Assembly: GCA_015680685.1 (NCBI GenBank) | Contig: MNCI01036290.1 | Coordinates: 213,901-277,900, forward strand | From: Gnetum montanum | Taxonomy: Eukaryota > Streptophyta > Gnetopsida > Gnetales > Gnetaceae | Direction of reading: 5' to 3' | DNA: 64,000 bases | Shown here: positions 44,401 to 56,317 of the stretch, piece by piece | How the letters are laid out: every line of letters begins with the position of its first letter | Position numbering within the stretch: the stretch's first letter is position 1 | Notes under the pieces: model-generated | What the model saw: the letters and a program-made list of their open reading frames with translations, nothing else | Told to the model about the DNA's origin: nothing | Database searches by the model: none | Translations under genes and position numbers: made by a program

Positions 44401-44790
44401 TTGTTATTACTTTCCATCGCATAATGCAACTACTTTCATAGATTTTTGTTATGATTGCTTCGAGTACGTTGTTTTTTCAAATGATATTAACTTGATTAAT
44501 GAAAAGGTAAGCCTCCACTTCTTCATTGAGAAGACCAAGGTAAGGCAATGCTTTTTCACATTGTTTTATTTCACTTCATGAGCTACTAATGTGTGGCCAA
44601 AGTAGTAAACTAGGACCTCTATGCCATCATCTTACCTTTGGCAAAGTAGAGAAGAAATGGATGTGTCAAAAGTAGCAAGGTAGATGTAAAAAGGTTTATC
44701 TCCTTGTGGAGGATGAACTATAGGTAGTTGTACTAGCTCTTACTTAAGGTTTTCAAATGGTTGTTAGCATTGAGTTATCCACTCGAAGTG
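44401..44790 (-). pseudogene. Family A gypsy-type RNase H
   Basis: Minus strand, between RT and the archaeal-type RNase H. Only scattered similarity to 11,961-12,330 remains (for example the segment matching CCACAAGGAGATAAACC at about 44,700). Assigned mainly by position. Confidence 0.5.
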
Positions 44791-45990
44791 GACTCCTTTC
44801 TTGAGAAAATGTTGCATTAGTTGTAACTTGTCAATTAACCAAGTGATAAACCTGCATATGAACTATAGTCTACCTTACAACCCTTGTAGCTTCTTAAGGT
44901 TAATCTAGGGTGCTAAGCTAATTATGGCCTTAACCTTGTTGAGGTCTATGCATATACCTACTTTGGACACTACAAAGTTGAGCATTCAACCCATTCTAAT
45001 GCTAAAAACACACTTCTTGGGGTTCAACCTACGATTGTATTTTAAGAAATCTTTACGCACTAGGTCCAGATCGTTTGCATGGTTGTGGGCCACTTTGGGC
45101 TTAACTACGATGTCATTGACATGGTCATTAAGCAAGCTTAGCATGTAATCACTAAATATATATGTCATTGCATGTTGATATGTTGCTCCTGCATTCTTAA
45201 GTCAAAAATGCATCATGGTATAGCAAAATGTACCCTAGGGATTCATGAAGGTTGTGCTGAGTTGGTGCTTAGGGTTGATCCTAATCTAGTTGTAGCCCAA
45301 GAACCCATCCATGAAGGATAACAAGGATTTTCTAGCCATGGTATCAATAGGTTGATTGATACTAGGCAACAAGAAGTTGACTTTGATGGTTGCCTTGTTT
45401 AGGCACCCAGAATTCTATGTAAATGCATATACTTCCATTTTTCTTAGGCATAACTATGATGTTGGAGATCCAATCTACATAGTCAATAGCCTAGATGAAA
45501 CCAGCTTTGTAAAGCATGGTGATCTCATCATAGATAGCCAATGCCACCTCAAGCCTAATCTTGTGTGCTTTCTGTTTAACTGGTTTAATGTAGGGATCAA
45601 GAATGATATTGTGCTAGACTAACCAAGGATCTAGGCCCTGAATGTCCTTATATGATCATGAAAATTCCTTGATGTTATCATTAACCACCTTAGTGATGTC
45701 TTGGGCATGCTAGGTCTCTAGTTAGGAGTTTATTTTTAGTGTTCACAACTTGCAGTTGGGTGTTGTCACAAAGATCTCACTAAGGAGATTCTTAGTGACA
45801 TCCCCTACTTCTAGGTCGAGAGCCTTGACTAGATGGTTATGGCAATCTAGCGGTGCCTCTATGGATGTTATGTACTTAGCATCAATTGTAGGCTCAAAGT
45901 CTAGGCAATGAAGGTTAATGCATTGTTTGATGTTGCCATGAGGTCCTATGAGAACTAAAGGTGAGAAGATCTATTCTTACATGGCCATGC
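44791..45990 (-). pseudogene. Family A reverse transcriptase with linker
   Basis: Minus strand. The linker reads GPHGNIKQCINLHCLDFEPT, APLDCHNHLVKALDLEVGDV; then QKAHKIRLEVALAIYDEITM, LYKAGFI and SNIIVMPKKNGSICIYIEF lead into RT. The palm motif has decayed from YVDD to HVND (in MLSLLNDHVNDIVVKPKVAH, open at 45,168-44,986), followed by LNPKKCVFSIRMG. There is no protease directly upstream; instead minisatellite and the antisense gene lie between this RT and the gag-protease part at 51.9-55.3 kb. Confidence 0.8.
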
Positions 45991-46129
45991 TGTGTTCCTA
46001 CAAAATAAACTAAAAAAATGTTAAGTGGCACCTAGTTTAATGAAGTTAATATGTACAGATTAAAAGAAATCAATGTAGTGAAATTTTCCTAAGTATGCAT
46101 GCGAGCTATTAATAAAGGTAAGCATGTTT

Positions 46130-46210
46130 GTGCTAGTTTTAGGCCTTGGCAAGCCATGTGGGTGCTAGTTTTAGGTCTTAGTGAACCGTGGACATGTCAG
46201 TTGTGTCATT
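46130..46210 (-). repeat. Minisatellite remnant upstream of RT
   Basis: Two units with GTGCTAGTTTTAGG(C/T)CTTGG on the plus strand (minus: CCTAAAACTAGCAC), the same core as at 51,355-51,640 and 42,630-42,840. It closes the antisense module on the RT side. Confidence 0.6.
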
Positions 46211-46259
46211 TCAAGGAGGGCTAGTCATTCTTGGGGAGTGGAATTGGCTCAAACACTCG

Positions 46260-48200
46260 TAGGGTTGCAAAAAATTAAAATTTGTAGCTAAGTATTGGTA
46301 ACTATGCTTTCACCCAACTACACTCTCCACTGGGCATCTAGTGTGGAGCATAGTCTTGGGTTGGTGGATCATTAAATTACCTTAGGAGGGTATATAGGTG
46401 CATTTTACCATGGGTAAGTTTTCATTTTACTACTTTCAACCATGATGTCTAGAGTTTAGTCTTGCCATTGTTGTTGTGTGCTACCATTGAAGAGCATAGT
46501 TGGAGAAGAATGATGTGCTAGAGTAGACTCCTACATCTAGGACTAGCAAACATCAATGCGGGGGAACAAGCACTAGGCCACCTACCATAGGCACATGTGG
46601 AGGAGAAGAGCCATTGGAATTAGGTAGGTACCTCAACTATGTTCTTCCCTTTATTCATTTTTTATTTTATTTTGTCACCATTTTTTCAAGGATAAGGTTT
46701 TTGGAGCATAGGCTTACAATGTGCCTTACCATGGTGCCCTACTAGGGTAGTGGCTACCATAGTTACATGCCATTTTACCACAGCATGGTAGGGAGGGTTT
46801 TTGGTTGATGGCTTTTTTTTCTTTTTCTTGGCCATGGGATTTGGATGCACATGATGGTTCTACATGAGGGTTTTGCTATAGATTTTTAAGATTTGTAATG
46901 GGTTTAAGGCCATTACACCCTGTAGCATAGCCATGGGAGGCTATAGCCACCACTACACACCATGGCACGATCGCTAGAGCTATGGCTGTGACTGACACTA
47001 GGGTTTATTCGAGGTGGGGATGCAGTGATGGGGGTGAATGTTGCTTGTTTTGTGGATTGTGGGATTGGGGCAAACCATGGGCCACACCCTATGACATGGC
47101 TACAGGGGCTATGGCCACAATCTCAGCCAAAGGCATAGCATGCATATTTGTTTCATCATTTTTCCTTATCTTTCTAATTTTTTACCCCAAGGCATGGCCA
47201 TAGGGACACCAAGGTTCTAATGGTGGCCAAGGACAGCCTATTGTAGGGTAGGAGAAACTACAAGGATTTACCTAGGAGTTTTTTATGCAAAAAATTTTCT
47301 CTTTTATTTTTCATGTAGGGCAGGGTATTCTGTTACACCCTTTGAAGCCATGCAAGGAGGGGTTGGACATAAGGGATGCATAGTGCTATGTAAGCATATA
47401 GCCCTATATGTCATTCAATGTCATGGCCTAGCTACATGGGCCATGATTTCCACCACAGGTCGTGGCTATTCTATGTTTGTTTTTTTTTTTTTTTGAAAAT
47501 TTGTATGAAGGTTTAGGGTAGCAGTGATGAAGGAGGAGGAGTGGGTAGGGTTTGACAAGAAAAACCAGCATGTGGATGTAGTGACACAATGGGCATAGTG
47601 CATGGAAGGATGTGAGAAAAATGCATGGTAGGGCATGGTAGGGTGGAGGCATGATGCACAATGCCATAGTAGGGCACAACATGCAAAGGGTGATGGGACA
47701 ACAACACATGATGCATGGACACTACACTCCCCACTAGCATGACCAAGTGTTTGCCAAAATGTTTTTCTTACCAAGTGTTTGTAAAAATGTATCTACCTCA
47801 AAAGTTCATTATTTTTTGGGACTATGCTCTGTGGAGAGTGTAGTTGGAAGTTAGAAAAATTCACTGTTTGGAAGTACACTCTCCATGAAGGTAATCCAAA
47901 GTTAGAAAAGTTTTGCAATCTTTTGGACTACGCTCATCACTAAGGTAGTCTAGACTTAGAAAAAACTTTGCAAAAGTTTTGTAAACTATGCATGATGCTA
48001 AACCTATAAAATGCAATGCTAAGCCTATGAAAACATGCTATACCCTAATGATTACCAGGGACATCAAATGGATTGGTTGATGCCCTATACCCATGGTGCC
48101 CTAAAGTGTATTGCCAAAATTAAGAATTTTTTGTTAGTGCATGTTGTATAGTGTTAATTTTGCTAACTTAATCTAATAATGTCATGCTAGAATTTGTATC
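46260..48200 (+). promoter_or_regulatory. U3-like region upstream of the antisense gene
   Basis: Contains the same words as family A U3 arrays: ACTACACTCTCCACTGG..GTGGAGCATAGTC at about 46,318-46,355, GGACTATGCTCTGTGGAGAG at about 47,818 and ACTTAGAAAAAACTTTGCAA at about 47,949. A CTATAAAATG box (48,005-48,014) follows. Orientation is plus, the direction in which the antisense gene reads. It may be a diverged LTR promoter serving that gene; the middle (46.4-47.8 kb) is low-complexity and G/T-rich without recognisable content. Confidence 0.4.
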
Positions 48201-48235
48201 TATGTATGTATACTAATGCTTCACTTGTTGCTTAG

Positions 48236-51200
48236 AGGTTGCAAGATGCTGCTACAGCCTATTTTGATCATAGTGGAGCTTGTGGGCATTGTATGCTATA
48301 TGAGCAAGCCTCTTCCTAACATGCCTCTACCAGATATGTGAGTGGGCCATTAGGTGGTATGGTTCCAACTAGGGACTAGTGAGTTCCTAGAATACTTATT
48401 GCAATAGTTTAGTATGATCATGTGGTCACACTTGGTGGTGGAGGCTACTAGCACCATCACATAGCATTGCTGCTTGAGGCTAACTAGGGCACCCTAAGAT
48501 TCATCTCAACTGAGATTACTACTAGTGGTGATGGGGTTGGTGGTTCAAACAAAGGTACTAGAAGAGCTCAAAATCTGTCCAGGATATGACACATTATAGG
48601 TTTTGGTTGCTACAACAAGAGCAACACCCTTTTTATCACACTATAGGTGCATACCTTGTTCCAGAATCCACTTGGAACTATCTACTACAACAAAGGGTAA
48701 GTGCATTTGTGGATTTTGCAATTTTTTTACTATTAGCTCATATCAAAGTGCTAATGGCTCATGATTAATGATAGGTTCAAAGTTGATGAGGAGGGTCTAT
48801 GTAATGAGGTGGATTCTCTAGCCTTAACCTATACTATCCTAGAGGTCTTCTTTGCTATCCTAAACATTCAAGTAGTTATGCTTGAGTAGGTGGGGCCTGA
48901 TTTGAAGGTCTACCCTACCCAATACTCAAAGGCATATGAGCAATGCAAGATTCATGGCTAGTTGGATGAGGATTGGGCTATCGGTGATATTAACATGATG
49001 GGGATGGTTACATTGCCACCCTTGTCTCACATCCCATTTTTTCCACGTACGTATTTGAGCTTTGACTCATGTGCTTGCTCATGTAAGCTTTTCAGTTTAC
49101 CTTATTTGCATGATTCTAATGTTGATGTTGATTTACCATTATAGTAGTAGTGGTTTCCTCAGTTGAGGTGATAATGGTCACCACTAATCACATAGAGGTC
49201 ACCCTCATCATGAAGTATGATGATGTGGAGGGTACATAGCACTAGTGGTGCCATAAAGCTCCAAATGCACTAACAACTCAGCTCACACATGCAGGGTTGA
49301 TGAACCCATTTTTTGCCCTTAGCCTAAGTATATTGGTGGTTGAAATGGTCACCATCATTGACTCCTTCAATAGCAACATCATGTAGTTTGTCACCTAGGT
49401 GCACGACATGCAAGTAGTGTTGGACCTTAGTGATGCCTTCTTTATCAACCTCTTTGGGCTTCCTACTAATGGCTTGATGATTATCAATAAGGCCAGCAAG
49501 GAGGTAGACTACAGAGAAAATATCATGGACTAGTTGGAGGCTACTTGATCTCACAAGAACATACCAATTAAGGATGTTCTTGTGCCTAAGGTGTAGGAGC
49601 TCTACCCTCTATTCTACACTTATGCCTTTTTAAAGTTGCTCTTTCAAGTAGGCATGGATGATGAAGGAGGTACTACTAGAGGGTATGAGGTTCAATTGGG
49701 CTACCTATATAGCCACCATCTTGCATGTAAAGATCTCTAGGCTATGGTTTAGCCTCTAGGTGAGATCCCATGTCCACTTCACATTCTTCATAGGATACTT
49801 GCAAAGGTTCATGGAGCTCTTGGTTGTGCATGACAATGGGAAATGGGTTGTGCAGGATCGTGAGTAGATCTCCAAGCCATGGATCAAGCACATGTTCACT
49901 ACTACATGTGCACAGGACCCTCTAAATGGAATCGATGAGTCATTATCCTTAACGACTAATGGTCCCATAGGGCAGTCACATAACTTGCATGATAGCATGG
50001 GCAAGGGTCCTCAAATTGGGACCAAGGACATGAGTAAGGTAGTTTACTATATACCAAACAGTGAGACCATCTAAGGCCAAGATCAAGAGGCCACATCCTG
50101 AGGAGGTTTCCCTTGAGGTTGGGAAGCTAAGCAACAATAGGATCCATATTAAGCTTCAAAGCTTATGCACAAAGGTTGCAGGTTAGTACGTGTAACTTGT
50201 TAGATACATATATCATATTAATGTATGTTTATATGTTTATATTTTTCTTTTATGTTTTATGTTACATTGTTAACTAGCTAATGATGTGCATATGTTTACT
50301 AATGTGCTATGTGTGGATATGCATTAATCACAGAGATAAGAGAGAGGGCTGCTAAAGCAACGGTTGAGGTGATAGTAGAAGAAGCACCTCCTCAAGCTGG
50401 GAAGGGTGAGGCTCATGGAGATGAGCTACATGAGGCAACAAAGACCCTTCAACAATTGGAGGAAGAGGGGTTACTCCACCCTGATGAGGGTGATTTTGAT
50501 AGCTTGTTCAATGGTGTGTAGCTAAGTAAGCCCCCTACACTTAGGCCTAAGGGCTTACTAGGTAACTAACTTGGATTTCCATCTATCATTGCCTATTTTC
50601 TCTAGTGTCTTTAGCTATTCGATTATATGCTAATTGCATTGTTGTGTTATAGCATTAGATGTTCCTACCAATATTCCCACATCTATCTACCACATGAAGC
50701 CATGGATAGACATGCTTGATAAATTCACCTTCATGGAAGACATTGTTGAGGACATGATGGACCACTTGCAATAGGCAAATCTTGATCTTGGTGTGTGCAT
50801 GATGTTGTTTTACTTTATATTTCTTTAATACTTACATTCTTAGTTCTTGGATAAGATTGATCAATTATTACATGCCTATAGGTCCTAAGCTTTGGTGGGA
50901 TCCAAGCAAGGTGACCAAGGTGGATTTCCTCCTTGACCTCCCTCTTAAAGTTGATCAGGTGTCTCATCACATGTATGAGACATTGAATAAGTGCATGCTT
51001 TCCTATGTGAAGGAATTATGTGTCTATAGGCACTCAAATGAGCACCTATGAAAAGGTGTGCATGAACTATAGGAGAGGATGGCTAGCTAGGATACAAACA
51101 TCAATGATCTTCAATCCAAATATGACTTCTTGGTAGGTAGATTATAGGGAGACAACACTTGGTGTACCTAAGAGATTAAGTATGCCCAATATTGGAAAAC

Positions 51201-51353
51201 TCTCAGATGTAAGAATGCCACATGTGAGTTGGTAGAGCAATGACTATAGATGGACTTGCTCACCCAAATAAACCAAGATTGGAAGAACTACAACACAAAG
51301 GTCTACTAGTGGGGGCAAATGAAGAAGAACCACAAGCACCAATACAAGGGATG
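48236..51353 (+). pseudogene. Antisense multi-exon gene of unknown function inside family A element (copy 1)
   Basis: Reads plus, opposite to the element. Open pieces are joined by GT-AG introns: exon to 48,696 (MTHYRFWLLQQEQHPFYHTI), intron 48,697-48,774; exon to about 49,046 with SLALTYTILEVFFAILNIQV; a long exon from about 49,160 with VVLDLSDAFFINLFGLPTNG and KHMFTTTCAQDPLNGIDES; intron 50,182-50,333; exon with EIRERAAKATVEVIVEEAPP; intron 50,514-50,652; exon with YHMKPWIDMLDKFTFMEDIV; then a coiled-coil-like last part ending near 51,353. Frames continue across the two middle introns. About twenty stops and some frame changes make it a pseudogene. The family is unrecognised. The second copy lies at 61,755-64,000. 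Confidence 0.6.
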
Positions 51354-51354
51354 A

Positions 51355-51640
51355 ACACGATGCTAGTTTAAGGTCATTTTAAGCTACATTGGTAGGATTA
51401 ATAGGGATAGTTTAAGGCCATTTCAAGCCATTGTAAGGGGATTTAAAAATGGTATTTTTATGTCATTCCAGGCCTTGTGCTGCCAATTTAAGGCCATGGT
51501 GAGTCACACGTCATTAGCTTAAGACCATGGTGGGTTGCAATGTTGCTAGTTTAAGGCCATGGTAGGACATGTGTTGCTAGTTTAAGGCCATGGTGGACTA
51601 TGCATTGCCATTTTAAGGCCATGGTGGGCTGTCTATTCCT
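51355..51640 (-). repeat. Minisatellite between protease and antisense gene (family A)
   Basis: Six or seven units of about 40 bp with plus-strand core GCTAGTTTAAGGCCATGGTG. Identical in type to 61,366-61,560 of the other element, where it is in the opposite orientation, as expected for an inverted element. Confidence 0.8.
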
Positions 51641-51930
51641 ACCTCTTGCTTTTGTAACTTTATTTTTTATGATTTTTATTCATTTTGATGTTTTTCATGC
51701 ATGAAAGAAAATCCATTAAAGCAACAATAGCAAAAATGTAAACTAAGCTATTGAATGCATAGGTGATGCAAATGATAAGCTAAGTGATTAAACTAAATGC
51801 AAATAATATGCTATAGTAGTCATGTAATGTAAGTGGAAAGTAGGATGTAGGATGTAGGGAAGTGAATAGAAGGTAGGTCCCTAATGCACCTTCAAACTAA
51901 GGGGGCATCTTAGTCATGTAGTTACTACCT
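51641..51930 (-). mobile_element. Family A spacer after protease
   Basis: No reading frame. It corresponds to 61,071-61,365 of the other element. The plus-strand word AAGCTAAGTGATTAAACTAAAT is an A-rich filler without further structure. Confidence 0.45.
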
Positions 51931-54900
51931 AATTTAGTATGGATTAGGAGGTGCATAGGGCCTAGGGTGCACTATTCAGTAGTCTCCTTAATTTTCACCA
52001 CCTATGTCGAAGGGCAATTCTACCCACAAGGCATCCTCCAAGAAGTCAGTGGCTTCTACCATCTCTTCAGGTGCATTAGCCTTGTGTGTTTCATTATCTG
52101 CTAAAGGTGCACCATCAAGGAATTCAAACTCTAACCCTTGCTCTATGTCTTTGTTGTTGATAGCCATAGAGGTGGTGTTATCATCATGGATGATGACTTC
52201 ACCACCTTTGTATAAAAGGTGGATTTCTTGATGAATTGGGGAGAAGATGGTTCATAGTTGGGCCAACTAAGGCTTGCCTAATATTACGTTAAATCTTGAA
52301 ATCTCCTCTATGATAATGAATTCAACGATGGTGGGGCATTACTCCCTTGCCACAAAGGCTATTGTGATAGTACCCTTAACAATGATGCATGACCCACTAA
52401 AGGACTTCATGCATGTGGTTTTCATTGGCTTGATTTGGTCCATGAGGCCTAATTTATTGATGATAGTGTATGGGATAACATTTGTTGCTACCCCATTGTT
52501 GATGTGCATCCTCATAATCTTGCATTACTTGACACATATGGTGACCTCGCACTTCTCAAGGTCAACCTTAACTACCTCATCACAAAATGCGAGGGGTTTG
52601 AAGCTCGATTCATGTAGCGCAAGAGGTAACATCATAGCATGGATGGAATTATCATCTACTAGGATGTTCTCCATGAAGAATGGAGGTCAACATCCACACT
52701 AGAACTTCATAGTGGGTAGATGAGGTCATAATTAGATCATAGAGGCTCAACGTTGTGTTCTTCTACTTTATCACTTGCTTAACATAGGCTAATACATCTA
52801 CAAAGTTTTTGTCATTGGTTGAATTTTTGTTGGATTTGACCTCTTCCATATGCCCTAAAAGATGGATTTCCTAGGGAGGCAACTTGGGCTTGGTTGGCTT
52901 GGCCTACCTAGGGGTCCCAATGCTTGGTTGTAGATTGTTGATGGTGGACTCCCTAGTTGTTTTGGCCATGGGGATCATAGATGGGGGTACTGACTTTGGT
53001 GGACCTAGAACCCTTTGCTCTTAGTGTTACCTAATCATTTGATCTATGAGGTGCTCATTGGGCTTCTTGAGTTGCCACCTAGAGGGTCTGTTAACATTGC
53101 TAGTAAGATTTTTACTTGGATAGAAGGGACCAATGCATTGCCCACTACGAAACTTTGGATAGGTGAAGAGTCAGCATGTTGTGGCACCTTGATGACAAAG
53201 GGTGGTTGAATTGTTGTTGTTGCAACATGCTATGGGACCCTAACCATGAAGGACATCATAGGTTCCTGAGGTGGCACTCTAGTGATGAAAGGATGCCTTA
53301 AACCCATAGGGGCCATAGATGTCCCTACACTACTAGAGGGCACATAGACCAAAAATGGTCATTGCACCGATTTTGGGTTATCATCAATGCTGATAGTGTT
53401 TATAACATAGCCAATGTTGTTCACATTTATAGGGTCCTTGTATAGCCTCATAGACTAGTTCTAAGGTCTAACTGGATTAGCAATGTCAAGTACCAACTTA
53501 CCTTTGTCAATCATTCTTTGGAGGTCATCCTGTCAGGCTATGCAAAAATCGATATTACAATTGAACAACTAGTGGTAGTGGCAGAACTGATCTAGCCTAA
53601 AATGTTTTGAGACTAGGGGCTCATTTAGGGCTACTGACATGAGATTCCTTAGGAGCTCACAATATATATCATGTCTTTTATGAGCATATTCAGACATCTA
53701 CTTGTACTAGATACATCTAGCCTTTAGTAGTTGGTCCAATAGTTTCAAAGGTTTGAACGGTACTAGGGTGTACTTGGAGCAATTCTTGGACTCAATGTTA
53801 GGCCTTGGAGTGGCTTGCACTATGGCCACTAATGATGTGGGCTAGTTAGTTATTGTAGGGCTATGGCTGGTAGTTTTGTTATTGGTTAGGACCTTGGATG
53901 GCTTGGCCATTGGCCTCGAGTTGGTTGTTTTAGCCTCTTTGACCACAATTGCCATGGTTTTAGTTTACTTTCCCATATTATTGTATTTTCTAGCATGCAA
54001 GCTTTTGTAGGCCACATAGGCTAGGTCCTTACTAGCTTATGTTACATCTTGTATGATCTTGGTCTAGGGAAAGGCTTGGCTTAGAGACTACGAAGTTAGG
54101 TAGTACAATTTTGACTTGATGAAGTCATTGACTACACCCTTGAAGATGGTCAGGAGGTGCATCATGGCTATTGGCTCTTGAATTTCATTCAATGAGGTGC
54201 TTTAGCATTGGAAAAAAAATTTCATGAGCTCTATATGGTCCTACTTGATCTACGTCAATTGGTCTAGGGTAGTTTCAGGCCTCAAGCTATACTTGAAGCA
54301 CATCACGAATTGACATAGAAGATCTTCCAAAGAGGAGATAGATCCCTTGGGTAATGTGTGGTACTAGTCTAGCACATTGCTAGTGAGTGACATGGAAAAA
54401 ATGCATATGATGGCATGTGGCCATGCTTGTAGTAGTAAGCACTAAGACATGAACATTAGCAAGTGTACTTGGTGAATTAGGGTAGTGGGATTCTAGTTGG
54501 TAGAGTCAGTAGTGGGATGGTAGGACTTATGGGATCATCTTAGTAGAAGTCCACTACTTTAACTATTTCAAAGAAGGTAGCCTTAAGCCACTTCACATCT
54601 TCTATCAAGGTTTTAATCAATTGGAATGTCTTATCTAAGTTTTGGGATGCTACAGTAGGCTACGCTAGTTGTGCTACCCACTATGATAGTGATGTGGTCC
54701 ATGATTTAGTTGTAGGTTGTAGGAGCATGTGAGGCACTTGCTGCATTGGCTATGTTATGGGCATAGTGACTAGGGCAAGAAATGCGTGCATAGGTTGGAC
54801 CACTACCAAGGGTGTTGACAAAATAGGTAGGACATAAGGTACCTAAGTTGTTTGAGGCTAGGAGACATGCACTATGTGAATGTAAGGTTGAGTAGGCATG

Positions 54901-55259
54901 ATTGCTACTAACAAAGATGACTAGGTAGGCTACCACAATTTCACAAAGGGCAAGTTAATAGGAGGTACTACATTATGATGTGTATGCTACATTTGGTGTG
55001 TCACTATTATAAGTTTTAACCTGGAAGGTGACACCAGAGCTATGACTATCTTAAGAAAGATAGGTGAATGGGACTATGGGAGGGCCAGACCAGGGGTTGT
55101 TCACTGGAAGATGGTGTCGAAGGAGTCCTCATACTTAGAATGAGCTTTGAACTTGTCCTACTCTTCTTGTAGGAATTTTCCATAGTTTGTTCTTACTTCA
55201 TGCTCACTTTTTTAGATGAGCTAGGCTAGCATCCACTAGTAGGGTTCGGTAAGTAGGAT
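51931..55259 (-). pseudogene. Family A gag and protease, N-terminally truncated
   Basis: Minus strand. At the right end gag begins mid-protein, matching about 57,730 onward of the other copy. Its core ends with LLTIFKGVVNDFIKSKLYYL near 54,130. A zinc-finger-like segment, QFCHYH.LFNCNIDFCIA, then QDDLQRMIDKGKLVLDIANP, lies at 53,590-53,470. The protease active site reads MHINNGVATNVIPYTIINKL near 52,500, so the catalytic Asp is Asn; the end motif is FNVILGKP. The frame ends near 51,931, then spacer, minisatellite and the antisense gene. A plus-strand family A LTR begins at 55,260, so this gag was split by insertion of the next element. Confidence 0.75.
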
Positions 55260-55329
55260 TGAAACACCACCAAATTTGAGCGACAGCTTCTTAACTGCAA
55301 ATTTGTCTAAGTGTCAACATGATGCAAAT

Positions 55330-55920
55330 TTTTTCTAAGTGTTGTGACTATGCTCTCCACTACCCCAAAGCATAGTTAGCCAATGGGGAGTGTAGTTAGC
55401 TCCAAAAATTTATTTCTTACAATTTTTCCTAAGTGTCATCATGAAGGAAAAATATTACAAAATTTTCTAAGTGTTAGGACTATGCTCTCCACCGCACTAG
55501 AGCTTAGTCATCTTAGTAGAGAGTGTAATTAACACCAAAGGTTAGTTTGCAAATTTTTTCTAGTGTCAAGCTAGTAGCTACAAATTTTTCTAAGTGTCAA
55601 GACTATGCTCTCCACTACACTAGAGTGTAGTTAAGCCTAGTTAACATGGAAGAAATAGTTTGATAGAAATTTTTCTAAGTGTTGAGACTATGCTCTCCAC
55701 TAGATTGGAGCATAGTCAAGTGTAGCCAACTGGAAGCTAGATTTGGTAAAAACCTTCCAAGTGCTAGGACTATGCTCAACCCCAATTGGAAGTGTAGTCA
55801 ACCTCTTGTAAAAAGTGTAATCAGCACACAGTCACTTTTTTGCAAAATTTATCTAAGTGTTGGACTATGCTCTCCCCCACTCTAGAGAATAGTTAAGTGT
55901 AGTTAGCCAAAATAGCCTCC
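55330..55920 (+). repeat. Hairpin array in family A U3 (GACTATGCTC type)
   Basis: About six units of 85-130 bp, each with spacer TTTTTCTAAGTGT(C/T)(A/G)AG, then GACTATGCTCTCCACTA and its inverted partner. At 55,686-55,717 GACTATGCTC and GAGCATAGTC form a 10-bp stem around a 12-base loop. Units are imperfect and locally scrambled. Confidence 0.8.
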
Positions 55921-56309
55921 AAAGGTATACACAACATAGCACCAATACTCAGCATAGCCCCAAAACACATATAGCAAGTATTAGCAAAAATGCATCTTTC
56001 TTGTACTCCTTTTTGTTTCCAAATTGTAACTACGCTCAACCCCCCTTGAGATAGTGGATAGCATAGTCCCAAAGCGTAGTCCCCAAAGTTGCATTTTTTC
56101 ACATCTTTTCAAGTATATTGTAATCCTATTTGACTCAAAAATATGTAGTTGGAAATGTAATCATGGTCTAGCAGTTTCATAGAGTCCGTTGGAGCACACT
56201 AGAGCATAATAGCACTTGCTTTAGCGGAGAGCATAGTTGGATGCAGTAGAGTCCTAACCATCCCACTGCCACGTGGTAATCGATCTACATTCCATGAGAA
56301 CCCTTATCC

Positions 56310-56317
56310 TATAAATA
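56310..56317 (+). promoter_or_regulatory. LTR TATA box
   Basis: TATAAATA in CTTATCCTATAAATATCCC. The hairpin array ends about 390 bp upstream. Confidence 0.7.

Noticed and set aside
47428-47774. Three overlapping Cys/His-rich minus-strand frames
   Set aside because: Low-complexity G/T-rich DNA gives several open frames at once; none shows spaced Cys-His motifs or a counterpart elsewhere.
52274-52702. A 142-codon plus-strand open frame
   Set aside because: It is the antisense shadow of the minus-strand family A protease (active-site text reads on the other strand).
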